DNA from: CAYUEN01 sp964443745
GTDB lineage: Bacteria; Campylobacterota; Campylobacteria; Campylobacterales; QNZT01
Direction: 5' to 3'
Length of the DNA stretch: 64,000 bases
NCBI GenBank assembly: GCA_964443745.1
Contig: CAYUEN010000006.1
Coordinates: 9,661 to 73,660 of the forward strand
Part shown: piece by piece, positions 1-8,233 of the stretch
Layout: the number at the start of each line of letters is the position of its first letter
Numbering within the stretch: position 1 is the first letter of the stretch
The notes under the pieces: generated by a model
Seen by the model: only the letters and a program-made list of their open reading frames with translations
Told to the model about the DNA's origin: nothing
Databases searched by the model: none
Position numbers and translations under genes: made by a program

Positions 1-417
1 CCATCCTCCCCCCTTCCGCTCCTTGGCGACGACGGAGGCGACGATACATTGGGAACCGAACTTCTCGGCCGCTTCGGAAACGAACTCCGGCCGACGATGC
101 GCCTGCGTATTGATCGCCACCTTGTCCGCACCGCTGTGGAGTGCTTTTCGGATATCTTCCAACGTTCGGATACCGCCTCCGACGGTGATGGGTACAAAAA
201 CCTCCCGGCATGCCTTTTCTATGATATGGCTTAAACTGTTTCTATCGTAGTATGCCGCCACGGCGTCCATAAAGAGCAATTCGTCCGCACCCGCCTCGTA
301 GTAGCGGCGCGCCAGTTCGTTCGGATCTCCGATTTTCCGAAGTCCCTCCAGATGAATGCCTTTGATCACGAACTCGTTTTTGATATCCAGCCTTGCGACC
401 ACTCTTATCTTACGCAT
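1..417 (-). CDS. HisF-family TIM-barrel cyclase paralogue, C-terminus cut by window edge
   Basis: This is the N-terminal 139 residues of a HisF-like half of a glutamine-amidotransferase/cyclase pair; the rest lies off the left edge. The ATG at 415-417 overlaps the neuC-like stop by 8 bases, so the genes are translationally coupled. Family signs are LDIK around Asp11, FMDAVA around Asp51, and the phosphate-binding stretch VPITVGGGIRTLEDIRKAL at about residues 75-93. Numbering runs in register with Thermotoga HisF. Asp11 is kept, but residue 130, the second catalytic aspartate of true HisF, is Val (IVASVVAKE). Together with the neuB/neuC neighbours this argues against histidine synthesis and for a paralogue of the kind that, with a HisH-like glutaminase and a PseA/WbpG-like ligase, puts amidine groups on nonulosonic or other sugars. 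The partner genes would lie beyond the edge. The family is certain; the substrate is inferred. Confidence 0.85.
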   Translation of the reverse strand, partial: MRKIRVVARLDIKNEFVIKGIHLEGLRKIGDPNELARRYYEAGADELLFMDAVAAYYDRNSLSHIIEKACREVFVPITVGGGIRTLEDIRKALHSGADKVAINTQAHRRPEFVSEAAEKFGSQCIVASVVAKERKGGGW

Positions 418-1558
418 CTATTCGCAACTCCTGAAACTGTTTTTGATGGGACGTTTTCCAGATACGGTCCGACACCAACAGTTCGAAAAATTTTTTATCG
501 CTTCGACCGTCACCGAAATAGTCGCTTTTTGCCGTCTCCCCCCTTTTCGAAAACCGAAGCGCTCGTTTAATCTGTCGGAGAATCGACTCTTTTTCGTACG
601 AAGCGTGAAAAAGAGTCGGCAGATTCGCGCGGTTGTGCTGCCTGCTGCCGATATCCACCGCCGGTATGTTGTAGTAGGGCGCCTCCATCACGGCCGCACT
701 CGAATTACCGATGACAAAGCGGGCGTAGCGCATCAGTTGCAGAAAATATTCGAACCGTAGAGAGGGAAAGATGCGAAAGCGGGAATTGTTTTCGAGCCGT
801 TTGTACTCTTGCAGAATTTCGAGGCTTCCCAGATCGTTGTTGGGATAGATCACCACATAGTTCAGTCCGCTCTCCAATACCGCATCCACCACGTTTTTCG
901 CATACTCTCTGATCCGGTCGTATTCGGTCGTGACGGGATGAAACAGCAAAACGGCGTATGATTTGAACGAAATTTCGTAATATTGTTTGACGAAGACGAT
1001 ATTCGGCAGCGATTCCGGACGCATCAGATCCAGATCCGGCGAGCCGATGATATGGATCGAATTCTCCTTCTCTCCCAACTGCAACAACCTCTTTTTCGCC
1101 TCTTTGTTCGCCACCAGATGGATATGGCTCATCTTCGATACGCTGTGGCGTATCAATTCGTCGATGGTTCCGGAGATTTCTCCCCCTTCGATATGGGCGA
1201 CCAGAATATTGTTCAAACTCCCGACGATCGCACCCGCGAGCGCTTCGGAGCGATCTCCGTGCACGACGATCAAATCGGGTTTGATCTCCGAAATATAGTG
1301 GGAAAAACCGTCGATCGTCCTTGCGAGCGTACGATCCATATGTTCGACGGTATCGTGATTGATGAACGGATAGACGTTATCAAAGCCCGCTTTGTAAATC
1401 TCGTCGACCGTTTTGCCGTATTTGGCGTTCATATGCATTCCCGTCGCGAAGATGTGCACATCGAACCGCTCCGATTTCTGGGTGATGGCGATCAAAGACT
1501 TGAGTTTGCCAAAATCAGCGCGTGTACCCGTGAGAAAAACGACTCTTCTTCTATTCAC
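410..1558 (-). CDS. neuC: NeuC/LegG-type hydrolysing UDP-N-acetylglucosamine 2-epimerase
   Basis: A 382-residue cytoplasmic enzyme of the UDP-GlcNAc 2-epimerase superfamily. The NeuC/LegG branch releases UDP and gives free ManNAc or its 6-deoxy-2,4-diacetamido analogue, the substrate of the neighbouring NeuB-type synthase. Visible motifs are TGTRADFGKLKSL near the N-terminus, VVHGDRSEALAGAIVG, HIEGGEISGTIDELIRHS and GSPDLDLM, which are more like NeuC than WecB. Length is normal. The start overlaps the synthase stop by 8 bases and its own stop overlaps the HisF-like start, so the three genes form one tight minus-strand operon. The window also has a clear WecB at 30.6 kb, so the two epimerases are probably not redundant. 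Whether the product is sialic or legionaminic acid cannot be told from this gene alone. Confidence 0.88.
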   Translation of the reverse strand: MNRRRVVFLTGTRADFGKLKSLIAITQKSERFDVHIFATGMHMNAKYGKTVDEIYKAGFDNVYPFINHDTVEHMDRTLARTIDGFSHYISEIKPDLIVVHGDRSEALAGAIVGSLNNILVAHIEGGEISGTIDELIRHSVSKMSHIHLVANKEAKKRLLQLGEKENSIHIIGSPDLDLMRPESLPNIVFVKQYYEISFKSYAVLLFHPVTTEYDRIREYAKNVVDAVLESGLNYVVIYPNNDLGSLEILQEYKRLENNSRFRIFPSLRFEYFLQLMRYARFVIGNSSAAVMEAPYYNIPAVDIGSRQHNRANLPTLFHASYEKESILRQIKRALRFSKRGETAKSDYFGDGRSDKKFFELLVSDRIWKTSHQKQFQELRIDA

Positions 1559-2594
1559 CGACCATACTCCAACGAAGATGTTCGTCCGCCTCTATATCGC
1601 AGCGTGCGACTTTTCCGAGGACTTCCTTGTAATCCTCCGCCGCGATCTCTCCGGTACCGGGCCGCTTCACCCAGAGGTTTTCTTCGGTAAACCGCTCGCC
1701 TTTTTCGATCGGTCTGGTCGTCACGACCGTCGCGAAGGCGAAATCGATCGTCACCCGCTCTTCCGGAGCCGGCTCCTTTTTTCCGCCCCGCATCCGAAAG
1801 ATCGCCTCGCTTCCGATCAAGAGCTCTTTGAGCGCAATGGGATCCATCGAATTGACGATGTCCGGACCGGGACGATCCATCCGGTCGGTAAAGTGCCGCT
1901 CCAGAATCGAAGCCCCCAATGCCGTCGCGGCAAAACAAGCGAGATTGGAGGTGGTGTGATCGGAAAGACCTATAACGGCCCCCGGGAAAGTCTCCGCAAG
2001 CTCCTGCATCGCGCCAAGGCGCACCAGATGCGCGGGAGTCGGATAGAGATTGGTCGTATGCAGCAAAGCGTACGGGACACGATACCGCTCCAATATTTCG
2101 ACCGTCTTTTTTACTTGATCGATTCTGTTCATCCCCGTACTGACGATCATCGGCTTCCCGAAAGTGGCGATATGCTCGATGAGGGGGTAGTTGTTGCACT
2201 CTCCCGATCCGATTTTGTAGGCCGGTACGCCCATCCGCTCCAGCCTGTCGGCCGCCGCTCTTGAAAAGGGTGTACTCAGATAGATCATGCCTTTGCTTTC
2301 CACGTAGGATTTGAGCGAGATTTCATCCGCTTCGCTCAGTGCGCACCGCTCCATAATTTCGTAAATCGAAACATCCGCGTTGCCGGGAATAACCTTTTTG
2401 GCGGCCCTGCTCATCTCGTCCGTTACGATGTGTGTCTGATGTTTTATCACCTCGGCACCGGCTTTGTAGGCGGCATCGACCATCTCTTTGGCCACTTGGA
2501 GGCTTCCTTCGTGGTTGATGCCGATTTCGGCAATGACAAACGGCGGATAGTCCGGACCTATTTTGCGTCCTGCGATCTCTATAAAATGCTTCAT
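1551..2594 (-). CDS. neuB: NeuB-family nonulosonic acid synthase (sialic/legionaminic type)
   Basis: A 347-residue synthase that condenses a hexosamine with phosphoenolpyruvate to a nine-carbon 2-keto sugar acid. The TIM-barrel domain covers roughly residues 1-275 and shows FVIAEIGINHEGSL, IKHQTH, YKIGSGECNNYPLIEHIA, STGM, GLSDHTTS and LERHFTDRMDRPGPD. A C-terminal SAF antifreeze-like domain (from about 285) carries TTRPIEKGERFTEENLWVKRPGTG. Its product is normally activated by a CMP-sugar synthetase that is not in the window. It is the first gene of the minus-strand block and stands back to back with a plus-strand methyltransferase; the 46 bases between them must hold both promoters. In related bacteria such sugars decorate flagellin or lipopolysaccharide. 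Assignment to the family is firm; the exact sugar is open. Confidence 0.9.
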   Translation of the reverse strand: MKHFIEIAGRKIGPDYPPFVIAEIGINHEGSLQVAKEMVDAAYKAGAEVIKHQTHIVTDEMSRAAKKVIPGNADVSIYEIMERCALSEADEISLKSYVESKGMIYLSTPFSRAAADRLERMGVPAYKIGSGECNNYPLIEHIATFGKPMIVSTGMNRIDQVKKTVEILERYRVPYALLHTTNLYPTPAHLVRLGAMQELAETFPGAVIGLSDHTTSNLACFAATALGASILERHFTDRMDRPGPDIVNSMDPIALKELLIGSEAIFRMRGGKKEPAPEERVTIDFAFATVVTTRPIEKGERFTEENLWVKRPGTGEIAAEDYKEVLGKVARCDIEADEHLRWSMVGE

Positions 2595-2640
2595 GTCCCA
2601 AAATCAGCAAAAACTATGCCGCAATCGATTATCATAACGC

Positions 2641-3216
2641 ATGCCCCGTATAGACAACACCCGATTTTACACGAACGCCCTCGAAAAACACGGCCCCACC
2701 GCCAAAGGGCTGAATTGGCACGACGAAGATTCCCAGATCCGCCGATTCGAAGTGATCGTCCGGATGATGGAGAAGGATCTGGAATCGGACGATCTGATCG
2801 TGGACGCCGGATGCGGCTTCGGCGATCTGTATGCTTTTTTGCGTTCTCGTTACGATATACGCTACCTGGGATACGAAATCGAACCGCGATTCGTCGAAAT
2901 CGCCCGCGCCCGTACCGGCGAAACGATCATGCAAAAAGACATTCTCAAAGATCCGCTCGAACCGGGGGATTTCTATATCGCCAGCGGTTCGATGAACATC
3001 CTCAGCCGTTTCGAGACCTACCTCTTCATCGAGCGCTGTTTCGAGCACGCCCCCAAACGATCCCTCTTCAACCTCCCCTCCGGCCAACCCCATCGCCACT
3101 TCAACTACTTCCTGCCGCAGGAGATCAAACGTTTCGCGAAAAAATTCGGATGCGAAATCCTCACGCGAAGCGGCTATCTGCCGAACGATTTTACGGTGTA
3201 TCTAAAAAAGTTTTAG
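2641..3216 (+). CDS. Class I SAM-dependent methyltransferase, substrate unknown
   Basis: A 191-residue protein with a Rossmann-type methyltransferase fold. Motif I is clear (LIVDAGCGFGDLYAFL, about residues 51-66) and is followed by the acidic ribose-binding end of strand 2 (YLGYEIEPRFVEIARAR). A later segment, GDFYIASGSMNIL, fits motif IV. There is no signal peptide or membrane segment, so it is cytoplasmic. It begins with ATG 46 bases from the divergent neuB start and ends 45 bases before leuC. Its stop lies next to a probable leuC promoter, so it may be transcribed alone. Its position next to nonulosonate genes would allow a sugar O-methyltransferase, but nothing in the sequence shows the substrate. 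Confidence 0.75.
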   Translation: MPRIDNTRFYTNALEKHGPTAKGLNWHDEDSQIRRFEVIVRMMEKDLESDDLIVDAGCGFGDLYAFLRSRYDIRYLGYEIEPRFVEIARARTGETIMQKDILKDPLEPGDFYIASGSMNILSRFETYLFIERCFEHAPKRSLFNLPSGQPHRHFNYFLPQEIKRFAKKFGCEILTRSGYLPNDFTVYLKKF

Positions 3217-3223
3217 ATACAAT
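3210..3223 (+). promoter_or_regulatory. Probable sigma-70 promoter of leuC
   Basis: A -10 element TACAAT at 3218-3223 is preceded by the T-rich GTTTTAGA, the arrangement typical of Campylobacterota vegetative promoters, which often lack a -35 box. It overlaps the methyltransferase stop codon and lies about 39 bases before the leuC ATG. A second TACAAT at 3234-3239 is an alternative. Confidence 0.5.
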
Positions 3224-3261
3224 CGCGCTTATCTACAATCTTGCAGCAATCAGGAAAACGT

Positions 3262-4527
3262 ATGGGACAGACAATAACCGAAAAGATTTTCAGCGAACAT
3301 GTCGGCTATGACGTCAAGGCGGGAGAGATTATCCGCTGCGATATCGATATGGTCATCGGCAACGACATCACCACGCCGATCTCGATCAAAGCGTTTCGCG
3401 AAAGCGGCGCGAAGCGGCTGGCCAAAGCGGACAACTTCGCCATCGTGATGGACCACTTCATCCCCGCCAAGGATATCGCCAGCGCGAACCAGGCCAAAAT
3501 CAGTCGAGAATTCGCCTACGAACACGATTTGAAACTCTTTTTCGACGAAAAGGATATGGGTATCGAACATGCGCTGCTTCCCGAAAAAGGGCTCGTCGTA
3601 CCGGGAGACGTGATCATCGGCGCCGATTCGCACACCTGCACGCATGGCGCCCTGGGAGCTTTCGCCACGGGGATGGGGTCGACGGATCTGGCTTTCGCGA
3701 TGATAACCGGCACCAACTGGTTCCGCGTTCCCGAATCGATCAGGGTGGTCTTCAGCGGCAAACCGGGCGAACACATTTACGGCAAGGATCTGATTCTGGA
3801 GATCATCCGCCGAATCGGCGTCGACGGCGCGCTCTACCAAGCACTGGAATTCACGGGCGATACGATCGAATATCTGGATATGGACGATCGTTTCAGCCTC
3901 TGCAACATGGCGATCGAGGCGGGTGCGAAAAACGGCATCGTCGCGGTGGACGAGACGACACGAGCCTTCCTCGCGGACAAAGAGTTAAGAAGCGAGCCCA
4001 AATTTCTCTACTCCGATCCCGACGCCCGCTACGTCAAAACGATCGAGATCGACGTAAGCCGGCTCGATCCGCTCGTGGCCTATCCGCATCTGCCTTCCAA
4101 CGGCAAGCCGGTCACCGAAGCGGTCAGGGACGATCTGCATGTCGATCAAGTCTTTATCGGAAGCTGTACCAACGGTCGCCTGGGAGACTTGCGTATCGCC
4201 GCGCAGATCATGAAGGGGCGAAAGGTAGCCAGACGCACCCGTATGATCGTCACGCCCGCGACCCAGAAAATCCTCAAGCAGGCCGAAAAAGAGGGATTGA
4301 TCGATATCCTGATCGATGCCGGAGCGGTGGTGAGCAACCCCACCTGCGGAGCGTGTCTGGGCGGCTATATGGGAATCCTCGGCGACAACGAGCGCTGCAT
4401 CTCCACCACAAACCGCAACTTCGTCGGACGCATGGGGGCGAGATCTTCCGAAATCTACCTCGCCAACTCCGCCGTCGCCGCCGCCAGCGCGGTCACCGGC
4501 AAAATCACCGATCCCAGAGAGCTTTGA
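3262..4527 (+). CDS. leuC: 3-isopropylmalate dehydratase large subunit
   Basis: The large subunit of isopropylmalate isomerase, an aconitase-family [4Fe-4S] enzyme that converts 2- to 3-isopropylmalate in leucine synthesis. The protein has 421 residues from the ATG at 3262, which has AGGAAA upstream; an in-frame TTG at 3241 would add seven residues and has poorer spacing. Cluster cysteines are in GSCTNGRLGDL and in NPTCGACLGG. GADSHTCTHGALGAFATGMGS is the conserved aconitase-type active-site stretch. The length matches the shorter LeuC/HACN class rather than the roughly 465-residue enterobacterial form. The small subunit leuD is not adjacent; mobA follows instead, with overlapping codons. It could in principle act on a related substrate such as homoaconitate or citramalate-derived acids, but leucine synthesis is the simplest reading. 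Confidence 0.92.
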   Translation: MGQTITEKIFSEHVGYDVKAGEIIRCDIDMVIGNDITTPISIKAFRESGAKRLAKADNFAIVMDHFIPAKDIASANQAKISREFAYEHDLKLFFDEKDMGIEHALLPEKGLVVPGDVIIGADSHTCTHGALGAFATGMGSTDLAFAMITGTNWFRVPESIRVVFSGKPGEHIYGKDLILEIIRRIGVDGALYQALEFTGDTIEYLDMDDRFSLCNMAIEAGAKNGIVAVDETTRAFLADKELRSEPKFLYSDPDARYVKTIEIDVSRLDPLVAYPHLPSNGKPVTEAVRDDLHVDQVFIGSCTNGRLGDLRIAAQIMKGRKVARRTRMIVTPATQKILKQAEKEGLIDILIDAGAVVSNPTCGACLGGYMGILGDNERCISTTNRNFVGRMGARSSEIYLANSAVAAASAVTGKITDPREL

Positions 4528-5102
4528 AACTCTCGAACCTTCCTCTTGTGATCTTCGCCGGGGGCAGAAGCTCCCGGATGGGAAAAGACAAAGCGCTTCT
4601 TCCGTTCGATGGCCATCCCACGCTCACACAATACCAAATCGCCCGCTTCGATCCCCACTTCAAAGCCGTCTACGTAGGCTGCAAAAATCGTGAGAAATTC
4701 GACTTCGATGCCGATTTTCTGGAGGATTCGCCTCGATTTGAAGATACCGCGCCTTTTATCGGTCTTATCTCCGCTTTCGAGCTGCTTGCGGACGATCTGA
4801 TCGCCGTTTTGAGCGTGGACGCCCCCTTTTTCACCCCCGAAGATTTCCAAAGACTGCTCGATACGATCACACCGGAAGCGGATGCGTGCATCGCGAAAAG
4901 TCCCAACGGAAACGAACCCCTCTGCGGCCTCTATCGGCGTACCGCCCTTTCTCGTCTCGAAAGCCTGGCAAAACAAAAACGCTACCGCTTCGCCGATCTT
5001 TTCGCCCATATCCGTGTGCGTTTCGTCCCTTTCGACGATCTTCGCCCTTTTTGCAACCTCAATTATCCAGAAGATTACGAAAAGGCTGCGCGCAATATTT
5101 AA
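4524..5102 (+). CDS. mobA: Molybdenum cofactor guanylyltransferase
   Basis: A nucleotidyltransferase that attaches GMP to molybdopterin to form the guanine dinucleotide cofactor used by DMSO reductase-family enzymes (nitrate, formate, polysulfide and similar). The signature FAGGRSSRMGKDKALLPF occupies residues 11-28, and VLSVDAPFF is the metal-binding DxP region. I place the start at the TTG at 4524-4526, which overlaps the leuC TGA (TTGA). The open frame continues upstream inside leuC but has no family similarity there. This gives 192 residues, normal for MobA. Coupling to leuC has no metabolic logic that I can see and is probably just genomic compaction. Confidence 0.88.
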   Translation: MKLSNLPLVIFAGGRSSRMGKDKALLPFDGHPTLTQYQIARFDPHFKAVYVGCKNREKFDFDADFLEDSPRFEDTAPFIGLISAFELLADDLIAVLSVDAPFFTPEDFQRLLDTITPEADACIAKSPNGNEPLCGLYRRTALSRLESLAKQKRYRFADLFAHIRVRFVPFDDLRPFCNLNYPEDYEKAARNI

Positions 5103-5104
5103 CC

Positions 5105-5118
5105 TTTTTGGATAGAAT
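5105..5118 (+). promoter_or_regulatory. Probable promoter of the MoxR/Bat operon
   Basis: A TAGAAT -10 box at 5113-5118 is preceded by TTTTTGGA and lies 27 bases before the MoxR ATG, in the only non-coding gap (5103-5145) upstream of the six-gene operon. There is no clear -35. Confidence 0.5.
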
Positions 5119-5145
5119 ATCACCATCATACATAGAGGGGTTTCG

Positions 5146-6093
5146 ATGCACGACAAACTGCACCAGATCAAACATGAAATCCAGAAAGTGATCGTCGGCC
5201 AGGAGGAGATGATCGATTCGCTTCTGATCGGGCTGCTCTGCGACGGCCACATCCTACTGGAAGGGGTACCGGGACTGGCCAAAACCACCACGGTCAATAC
5301 CCTCGCCAAAACGCTCGGTCTTCACTTCAAACGGGTCCAGTTCACTCCCGACCTGCTCCCCAGCGACATCATCGGTACCGAAATCTACGACCCCAAAAAC
5401 AACACCTTCAAGATCAAAAAGGGGCCGATTTTCACCAATCTGCTGCTGGCCGACGAAATCAACCGGGCCCCGGCGAAGGTGCAATCGGCCCTGCTGGAGG
5501 CGATGCAGGAGCGTCAGGTGACGATCGCGGACGAAACTTTCAAAATAGACTCCCCCTTTCTCACTCTCGCCACCCAAAATCCGATCGAACAGGAGGGAGC
5601 CTATCTGCTTCCGGAAGCGCAGTTGGATCGCTTCATGCTGAAGGTGGTGGTAGGATACAACACCAAAAACGAAGAGATAGAGATCATCGACCGTATCGCC
5701 GAAGGAAAACTCGAAGAAGTCGAGCGCGTCGCCTCCGGGGAGGATCTTGAACGACTCAAAGAAGCCTACAGAAAAATCCATATCGACGACGAACTCAAAT
5801 CCTACATCGTCGACCTCGTCTTCGCGACCCGCGAACCCGAACGCTACGGCATGGAGGATTTCAGATCCTACATCCAATACGGCGCGAGTCCCAGGGCTTC
5901 GATCAACCTCTACAACGCCGCCAAAGCCTACGCTTTCCTCAGAGGCAAAACGTTCGTCACGCCGGTCGACATCGCCAAAATGGCCAAAGACGTGCTGCGC
6001 CACCGCATCATCATGAGTTACGAGGCGGAGGCCGAAGGGATCACCTCCGACAGGGTGGTCGAAAAAGTATTGGAAGCCGTACCGATCCCTTGA
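5146..6093 (+). CDS. moxR: MoxR-family AAA+ ATPase
   Basis: A 315-residue cytoplasmic AAA+ ATPase of the MoxR group, thought to act as a chaperone that helps assemble or activate VWA-domain proteins. Walker A is GVPGLAKTTT (from Gly40). Walker B is LLLADEINRAPAKVQ. The sensor region reads LATQNPIEQEGAYLLPEAQLDRFML, the MoxR hallmark, and the C-terminal lid domain runs from about residue 200 to the end. It is the first gene of a plus-strand operon with DUF58, DUF4381 and two VWA proteins, the usual MoxR-Bat setting. Its stop overlaps the next start (TTGA). Membership is certain; the client is inferred to be the VWA proteins downstream. Confidence 0.93.
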   Translation: MHDKLHQIKHEIQKVIVGQEEMIDSLLIGLLCDGHILLEGVPGLAKTTTVNTLAKTLGLHFKRVQFTPDLLPSDIIGTEIYDPKNNTFKIKKGPIFTNLLLADEINRAPAKVQSALLEAMQERQVTIADETFKIDSPFLTLATQNPIEQEGAYLLPEAQLDRFMLKVVVGYNTKNEEIEIIDRIAEGKLEEVERVASGEDLERLKEAYRKIHIDDELKSYIVDLVFATREPERYGMEDFRSYIQYGASPRASINLYNAAKAYAFLRGKTFVTPVDIAKMAKDVLRHRIIMSYEAEAEGITSDRVVEKVLEAVPIP

Positions 6094-6920
6094 GCCAGCT
6101 CAAAAAGATTCTGATCAAAACCAGACGCCAGATCTTCAGCGAGATCGCCGGCAACAACCCCTCGATTTTCGAAGGAGAGGGATTCGATTTCGTGGAGCTT
6201 CGGGAATACCACTACGGGGACGACGTGCGAAAAATAGACTGGAACGTCACCGCGAAAATGCGCCGCCCCTACATCAAGATCTTCAAGGAGGAGCGGGAAC
6301 TCAATATCGTGATCGTCTCGCTTTTGGGAGGAAGCGTTCACTTCGGCCAAAAACGCCTCAAACAGGAACTTTTCGCCGAAGTGGCCGCGCTACTGGCTTT
6401 CTCCGCCGCCAAAAACGGCGATCTTTTCAGCAGTTATATCTTCACCTCTAAAATCGACGAATACACCAGACCCACCAAAGAGGCGCGCGCGGTAAACCGA
6501 AGCGTTTCGCAGATCCTCACGTTCGAGCCGATCGGCCGACGAATCGATACCGCCGCTCTCTCGGCCGTACTCTGGCAGCGGATCAGACGCAGGTCGATCA
6601 TCTTCGTTCTGGGAGACTTCTTCGGAGAATACGATTTTGGATTGCTATCCAAAAAGCATGAAGTCATCGCGCTGATTCTACGCGACAGGCTGGAGGAATC
6701 CCCTCCCGAACTGGGTACGATCCGCCTGAGCGATCCCGAAACGATGCAGACGGCACTGATGCAGATCGACGCCCGTGTGTGCGAACGATACCGAAAACGC
6801 GTCCGGGCCAACGACGAGGCGCTCTTTCGCCACTTTCGCAAAAACCGCATCGACTTCACCAAGATCTATACGCAGGAGGAACCTTACGTGAAACTCTCGA
6901 AACTCTTTCTCAGGCGTTAG
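6090..6920 (+). CDS. DUF58 domain protein of the MoxR/Bat operon
   Basis: A 276-residue DUF58 protein. The family motif, a YHYGDDVRKIDWNVTAK-type stretch at residues 40-56, is followed by FKEERELNIVIV. The C-terminal half resembles a degenerate von Willebrand A fold; a serine run appears in place of a full metal site (LLGGSVHFG). The start is a TTG that overlaps the MoxR stop. DUF58 proteins almost always sit next to MoxR ATPases and are assumed to be their partners, but their biochemical role is unknown. No signal peptide or obvious membrane helix is seen, so it probably works on the cytoplasmic side of the membrane complex formed by the later gene products. Confidence 0.88.
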   Translation: MSQLKKILIKTRRQIFSEIAGNNPSIFEGEGFDFVELREYHYGDDVRKIDWNVTAKMRRPYIKIFKEERELNIVIVSLLGGSVHFGQKRLKQELFAEVAALLAFSAAKNGDLFSSYIFTSKIDEYTRPTKEARAVNRSVSQILTFEPIGRRIDTAALSAVLWQRIRRRSIIFVLGDFFGEYDFGLLSKKHEVIALILRDRLEESPPELGTIRLSDPETMQTALMQIDARVCERYRKRVRANDEALFRHFRKNRIDFTKIYTQEEPYVKLSKLFLRR

Positions 6921-6927
6921 GGAAAAG

Positions 6928-7308
6928 ATGGAACAGCTGCGCGATATCCGCTCGCTCGAGCCGATTCCCGATATTTCCCTCTATCTTTTCATCGGAGTGG
7001 TCGCTCTCTTCGCACTTGTTGCGGGCGTACTTCTGTATCTGCTTTGGCGCCGTCTCAAGAACAGACGCCGTACGATCGAGAAAGAGGTATGGAAACGGTT
7101 GCGAAACGTCGATCTGAGCGACTCCAAAAAGGCGGCCTACCAGATCACGAAATACGCCCGCTATCTCGCCAGAAGCGAACACTCCCGAAAGATATTCGAA
7201 ACGTTGGAAAAGAGGCTCGAGAAGTATAAATACACCCCCGATCCTCCCCCGCTCGACGAGGAAACCATCCGGACGTATCGGCTCTTTTTGGAGGTGGCGG
7301 ATGAGTAG
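6928..7308 (+). CDS. DUF4381-like small membrane protein of the Bat operon
   Basis: A 126-residue protein with a short N-terminal segment (SLEPIPDISLYLFIG), one membrane helix at about residues 15-40 and a basic cytoplasmic tail with LWRRLKNRRR. This layout matches DUF4381, a family found between DUF58 and the first VWA gene of Bat operons. The tail is helical and rich in charged residues. It begins 7 bases after the DUF58 stop with an ATG, and its end overlaps the BatA start by 8 bases. The role is unknown; its place in the operon suggests a membrane subunit of the same assembly. The family call rests on layout and context more than on a strong motif. Confidence 0.7.
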   Translation: MEQLRDIRSLEPIPDISLYLFIGVVALFALVAGVLLYLLWRRLKNRRRTIEKEVWKRLRNVDLSDSKKAAYQITKYARYLARSEHSRKIFETLEKRLEKYKYTPDPPPLDEETIRTYRLFLEVADE

Positions 7309-8233
7309 TCTGAGCTTCGAACACCCCGAAGCCTTTTGGTTACTGCCTCTTTTTCTTCTGTGCGCGAGACTCTGTCCGGCCCGCAGCGAATCGCTCCTTT
7401 TCCCCCATTTGGGACTCTTCATCGAAAGCAAGGGGCGCCACTCCTATCTGATGACACTGCTCAAATGGCTGGCGATCACTCTGGCGATTACGGCGCTCGC
7501 TTCGCCGATCAGCCAAAACAGCGTCCATCTCCAAAAGCGGGAAGGATACGCGATCGTGCTTCTGATCGATGCGAGCGGATCGATGCAGTACGGATTCCAA
7601 CAGCGCTACGTCGGCACGTTCGGCCCCAGTAAATTCGACGTGACGACGAAGCTGGCGAAAGCTTTCGTCCAAAAACGCACGAACGACCAAATCGGGCTGG
7701 TGGTATTCGGAAACTTCGCCTATGTCGCCGCACCCCTCACCTATGATAGAGAAATCCTCTCGCAGATCATCGACGGCCTCTACGCCAAAATAGCCGGCCC
7801 CAACTACACCGTCATCAACGACGCCCTCTTTCAGGGATCCAAACTTCTCTCACAATCGCCCGCCAAAAGCAAAATCATGATTTTACTGACCGACGGAAAG
7901 AGCCGCGGCGACAATATCCCCTTCGAAGTGGCGATGAAGAGGGTGAAACAAAACGGTATCAAAGTCTATACGGTCGGTATCGGCGCGGATGCGAAAGCGT
8001 TCGACGAGAAACATCTGCGGCGCATCGCCCGCCAAAGCGGCGGCGCCTTCTTTCACGCCACGAGCCGGCAAAGTCTCGAAGAGATCTACCGAAAGATCGA
8101 CAGACTCGAAAAGAGCGAATTGAAAAACCCAACCTACACCCAAAAAAGATACCACTACGAATATCCCCTCTTTTTCGCTTTTCTCTCTCTGCTCTTTTAT
8201 ACCTACATGCTCAACCGAAAGGGAATCGCATGA
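7301..8233 (+). CDS. batA: BatA-like membrane protein with von Willebrand A domain
   Basis: A 310-residue VWA protein. A hydrophobic helix lies near residues 11-21 and another at 51-68. The VWA domain then starts with LLIDASGSMQYGF, whose DASGS (Asp90 to Ser94) is an intact MIDAS metal site. Supporting motifs are GLVVFGNFAYVAAPLT and ILLTDGKSRGDN. A last helix (about 286-302) places the VWA domain outside the cytoplasmic membrane. Bat (Bacteroides aerotolerance) proteins have been linked to oxygen and stress tolerance, but mechanisms are not settled. The next gene starts inside this stop (ATGA). Confidence 0.87.
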   Translation: MSSLSFEHPEAFWLLPLFLLCARLCPARSESLLFPHLGLFIESKGRHSYLMTLLKWLAITLAITALASPISQNSVHLQKREGYAIVLLIDASGSMQYGFQQRYVGTFGPSKFDVTTKLAKAFVQKRTNDQIGLVVFGNFAYVAAPLTYDREILSQIIDGLYAKIAGPNYTVINDALFQGSKLLSQSPAKSKIMILLTDGKSRGDNIPFEVAMKRVKQNGIKVYTVGIGADAKAFDEKHLRRIARQSGGAFFHATSRQSLEEIYRKIDRLEKSELKNPTYTQKRYHYEYPLFFAFLSLLFYTYMLNRKGIA

